Shown here in pieces: positions 5,035-6,991 of a DNA stretch of 6,991 nucleotides. A program made the position numbers and the translations under genes. The notes beneath the pieces were generated by a model. It did no database searches and was not told the DNA's origin. It worked only from the letters and a program-made list of their open reading frames with translations. Origin of the DNA: DATGEP01 sp035310125 (lineage in GTDB: Bacteria > Chloroflexota > Ktedonobacteria > Ktedonobacterales > JADMIN01); assembly GCA_035310125.1 (NCBI GenBank), contig DATGEP010000322.1:1-6991 (forward strand), read 5' to 3'. The first letter of the stretch is position 1; every line of letters begins with the position of its first letter.

Positions 5035-5916
5035 ATGTGGCCGTTCCGCCGCCGCTCCCGCACTACTACACCAACCAGTGAAGCGCTCGATCATATCTTG
5101 GGCCGCGAGTATGCCACTGGCATCCCGTATTTGCTCCCCAAGGACATGGAAGAGGTTGACCGGCTCGACTTCCAGCACTACATGCTGCGCTACGCCCTGC
5201 GCGGCAACTATGCGGCGCCCCTGACGGACGCGCGCGACATTCTCGACGTGGGCACGGGTACGGGGCGCTGGGCTGCCGAGATGGCTGAGAGGTTTCCGCA
5301 AGCAAGCATCGTAGGCGTGGATATCATGCCCCCCGCTGCCTTGGAGGGCCACGCTCCGCTGCACATGCCCGCCACCTACAGCTTCGTCGCCGCGAACGTG
5401 CTGGAGGGTTTGCCCTTCCCGGACGCCACCTTCGACTATGTGCATCAGCGCTTACTCTATGCCGCCCTCCCCGCCGATCGCTGGCAACCGGTCGTCAACG
5501 AGCTACTCCGGCTCACGCGCGCGGGCGGCTGGATCGAGCTGGTCGAGGGCGGCCTGGTACAGCAGGGCGGCCCTGCCATGAACACCCTGAACGCATGGAT
5601 GAGCGAAGCGAGCGCGCGGCGCGGCATAAATGCCAGTGCGGGCTCGCGCATCGGCTCCTTTCTGCAAGCCGCCGGCGCGAGCGGCGTGAAGCAGCACTCC
5701 ATCAATCTTCCGATGGGTAAGCATGGTGGGCGCCTCGGCACACTGGTCGAGGCGGACGCGCTCTCCGTCTTCAAGGGTTTCCAGGCCCGCATGGTGGCCG
5801 CGGGCATCGCTGACGAGGCGCGCTATACCGCAGCGCTGGAGGGCGTCCGCCGGGAGGCTGCCACCCTTCCTATGGTGTGGCCCATCTACATCGCCTACGG
5901 CCAGCGCCCTTTCTAA
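5035..5916 (+). CDS. Class I SAM-dependent methyltransferase, LaeA/UMTA-like
   Basis: This 293-residue cytoplasmic enzyme transfers a methyl group from S-adenosylmethionine to an unknown acceptor. Motif I is ILDVGTGTGRWA (69-80), the acidic residue after strand 2 is Asp96 in VGVDI, the motif II/III region reads NVLEGLPFPDATFDYVHQRLL (121-141), and AGGWIELVEGG (163-173) follows strand 5. Ahead of motif I, LPKDMEEVDRLDFQHYMLRYAL (34-55) closely resembles the LPND-EEQDRLDLQHH lead-in of fungal LaeA/UMTA methyltransferases, which narrows it to that clade. The C-terminal third is less conserved and may define the substrate. No transmembrane segment is seen. The neighbours are unrelated, so the pathway is unknown; secondary metabolite or small-molecule methylation is only a family-based guess. 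No strong terminator is seen after the stop. Confidence 0.9.
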   Translation: MWPFRRRSRTTTPTSEALDHILGREYATGIPYLLPKDMEEVDRLDFQHYMLRYALRGNYAAPLTDARDILDVGTGTGRWAAEMAERFPQASIVGVDIMPPAALEGHAPLHMPATYSFVAANVLEGLPFPDATFDYVHQRLLYAALPADRWQPVVNELLRLTRAGGWIELVEGGLVQQGGPAMNTLNAWMSEASARRGINASAGSRIGSFLQAAGASGVKQHSINLPMGKHGGRLGTLVEADALSVFKGFQARMVAAGIADEARYTAALEGVRREAATLPMVWPIYIAYGQRPF

Positions 5917-5966
5917 GATCGTGTTTGGCAATAGAGTGCGTGACCGCATGAGCTACACTACTCAGC

Positions 5967-6143
5967 ATGAGCAGGCACTACCCAAGCAACCTCACCGATG
6001 CTGAGAGCCAGTACGCCCCGACGCTCGCCGCAACCGGCAAGAGCCGTCGGGCATCGTTACGGCACGACTGTGTCATGTGGTCGCCATGCCCCACAGCAGA
6101 TAGTCAATTCGGGGACTGCCGTGGCGTCGGCGATCACGATTAG
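5967..6143 (+). pseudogene. Possible remnant of an IS5-type transposase N-terminus
   Basis: From the ATG at 5967 the frame reads MSRHYPSNLTDAE, matching the typical opening of IS5-family DDE transposases (YPSDLTDAEW). It continues QYAPTLAATGKSRR...RHD, which recalls the following L-P-GK-GRPR-HDLR segment with small changes. After residue 34 or so the resemblance is lost and the frame stops at codon 59. The invariant Trp after LTDAE is missing, and the catalytic domain is absent. No terminal inverted repeats or target duplication could be paired. This is inferred from motif memory, not from an alignment; it could be a chance match. Confidence 0.4.
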
Positions 6144-6338
6144 GTTCAGTTGGCCCGCACAGGAGACCGCACACCAGCACACGGTCACCTTGCCGCCCAG
6201 CAGGCCACTGAGGAGGGGGATGACCTCCAGGATGCGGGCCAACAGAAACCGTGTAGAGCGCGAACCTCGCCAGGTCCAGCATCACGATAGCCACGCAGGA
6301 TCCACCCGTCCAGCGTCATAGAGCTTCAAATAGCTCAT
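6057..6338 (-). pseudogene. Broken reading frame downstream of the SRPBCC gene
   Basis: An ATG at 6338 has a strong AAAGGAAG ribosome binding site 8 nt upstream that overlaps the SRPBCC stop codon, the layout of a translationally coupled second gene. It reads MSYLKLYDAGRVDPAWLS and then hits TGA at 6284-6282. The same frame continues open to a TAA at 6059-6057 and includes the hydrophobic stretch FLLARILEVIPLLSGLLGG with GC-rich third positions, resembling a membrane segment. Between them a different frame reads LDLARFALY, so one stop mutation or a pair of compensating small indels are both possible. I do not recognise the family. Either the functional product is an 18-residue peptide or, more likely, a small membrane-protein gene has decayed. 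Confidence 0.4.
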
Positions 6339-6346
6339 GACGGCGC

Positions 6347-6353
6347 TTCCTTT
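6347..6353 (-). promoter_or_regulatory. Ribosome binding site of the broken downstream frame
   Basis: On the minus strand AAAGGAAG lies 8 nt before the ATG at 6338 and overlaps the TGA of the SRPBCC gene (6355-6353). It is the main reason for believing that a gene once started at 6338. Confidence 0.5.
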
Positions 6354-6817
6354 CAAACCCCCTTGTCCGCCGCTAGAGGTGCCTCTTGCGCTTCCAGGTA
6401 CCGCTTGAGGCCCGTCCAGATAGATCGCTCCTGGCGGCGGCCGATCCAGGCAATCACCGGCGTCAGGAGCTTGAGCACACCACGTGGCATCAATTCCCAG
6501 GACCACCGCATCTGGGTGCCTTCCGCTACTGGGTCGAAGGTAAGCGTTCCCTGAATGTCCATCGTTGAAAGATGGGTCAACGACGTGTACCGCCGCGGGC
6601 GCGCAAAGTCGGTGTACGTAATGGTCATCTCGACCGGTCGGCCGCGTGACATCATCTCCGCACGAAAGGTCGTCCCAACGCCAATCGGTCCCGCCGAGGT
6701 CTGCTCCGCGCGGCGCATCTCCGGGTTGTAGCGCGGCTCGTTGCACTCGTCGGCGACAAAGTCGAACACCTCATCCATGGGCCGATGGATGATAATCTGC
6801 CCTTCCACGTGGGCCAT
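6353..6817 (-). CDS. SRPBCC (polyketide cyclase/START-like) family protein
   Basis: This 154-residue protein has the helix-grip fold pattern. It opens with MAHVEGQIIIHRPMDEVFDFVADECNEPRYNPEM (1-34), the family's first strand and the P-xxVFDFVAD...W/YNP signature. It continues with VGTTFRAEMMSRGRPVEMTITYTDFARPRRYT (47-78) and TQMRWSWELMPRGVLKLL (101-118), and a long amphipathic C-terminal helix closes the ligand pocket. Such proteins bind hydrophobic ligands or act as cyclases, lyases or coenzyme-Q-binding factors; no catalytic residue set is diagnostic, so the function stays open. The length is normal. The ATG at 6817 has a GAGAGGGG-like purine tract 8 nt upstream. It is the first gene of a short unit whose second frame is broken. 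Confidence 0.88.
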   Translation of the reverse strand: MAHVEGQIIIHRPMDEVFDFVADECNEPRYNPEMRRAEQTSAGPIGVGTTFRAEMMSRGRPVEMTITYTDFARPRRYTSLTHLSTMDIQGTLTFDPVAEGTQMRWSWELMPRGVLKLLTPVIAWIGRRQERSIWTGLKRYLEAQEAPLAADKGV

Positions 6818-6991
6818 GGTGCATGCCCCTCTCGCTCACTAACGTTTGGCACCACACAGCACCGCTTTGTTGTGCGCACCTCGTGGCGCCACGCTGGTAC
6901 GTTTCGTGGTGGTCGTTATCTGCGATATCACACTGCCTCTTTCGCTAGCGTCACGTCCAGGAGCATGCCGCCCAAATGATCCCGTCCACTC
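6818..6991. other. Upstream region of the SRPBCC gene to the window edge
   Basis: This 174-bp stretch should hold the SRPBCC promoter on the minus strand. No convincing -35/-10 pair was found. Two palindromes lie close together and are listed separately. No gene is supported here; an open + frame overlapping the SRPBCC start has no ribosome binding site or motif. Confidence 0.4.
6872..6893. promoter_or_regulatory. Adjacent palindromes upstream of the SRPBCC gene (operator candidate)
   Basis: GTGCGCAC (6872-6879) and the 12-bp perfect palindrome CGTGGCGCCACG (6882-6893) are separated by 2 nt, about 55-75 bp upstream of the SRPBCC start codon. The position fits a regulator binding site, but no promoter elements anchor it. 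Confidence 0.3.

Noticed and set aside
6282..6284. In-frame TGA as a selenocysteine codon
   Set aside because: No SECIS-like hairpin could be seen just downstream, the surrounding peptide has no redox motif, and the alternative frame suggests indels instead.
5998..6321. A 107-codon + frame between the methyltransferase and the SRPBCC gene
   Set aside because: It has no ribosome binding site, shows basic low-complexity composition and no motif, and overlaps the two better-explained decayed frames.

Overview
The window is a GC-rich bacterial chromosome segment of 6991 bases. The organism cannot be named from it, but the gene mix suggests a member of the Chloroflexota or a similar multicellular or soil lineage. 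That mix is an STAND/LuxR-type ATPase opening with a TPLIGRE motif, a fungal LaeA/UMTA-like methyltransferase, a small pentapeptide-repeat protein and a bacterial RIO1-type kinase, set among GC-rich dispersed repeats. This placement is inference.

Left part (1-2900): a 5'-cut gene for an NB-ARC/STAND ATPase (+) stops early at 1376. It converges on a complete thiolase gene (-, 2601-1459), and a near-perfect 19-bp hairpin separates the two. The thiolase is transcribed divergently from a pentapeptide-repeat gene. The 275-bp divergent region holds two inverted copies of the 10-mer CGCGTATAAT as -10 regions and an 8-bp inverted repeat bracketing one -35 region. It also holds a complete intrinsic terminator between the + promoter and the pentapeptide start codon. 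This makes the leader (about 2737-2845) either an attenuator or a small terminated RNA, and it is the most interesting non-coding signal here.

Middle part (2877-4414): the pentapeptide-repeat gene (+) ends at a second strong intrinsic terminator and faces a RIO1-like kinase gene (-). The kinase N-terminal extension contains an in-frame copy of a palindromic GC-rich repeat; a decayed relative lies upstream of the gene. The following 620-bp gap (4415-5034) has no convincing gene. It holds repeat-like hairpins and a 9-bp tandem repeat.

Right part (5035-6991): a SAM-dependent methyltransferase (+) with a strong Shine-Dalgarno sequence, then about 430 bp of decayed sequence. That stretch includes a possible N-terminal remnant of an IS5-type transposase (+) and, from the other side, a broken reading frame (-) with a good ribosome binding site but a stop at codon 19. 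The broken frame sits just downstream of an intact SRPBCC/polyketide-cyclase-like gene (-).

The intact genes do not form one pathway: each is a single-gene unit, mostly in alternating orientation. No phage, CRISPR, tRNA or rRNA was seen. The window reads as an ordinary accessory chromosomal region with regulatory and decay features worth checking.
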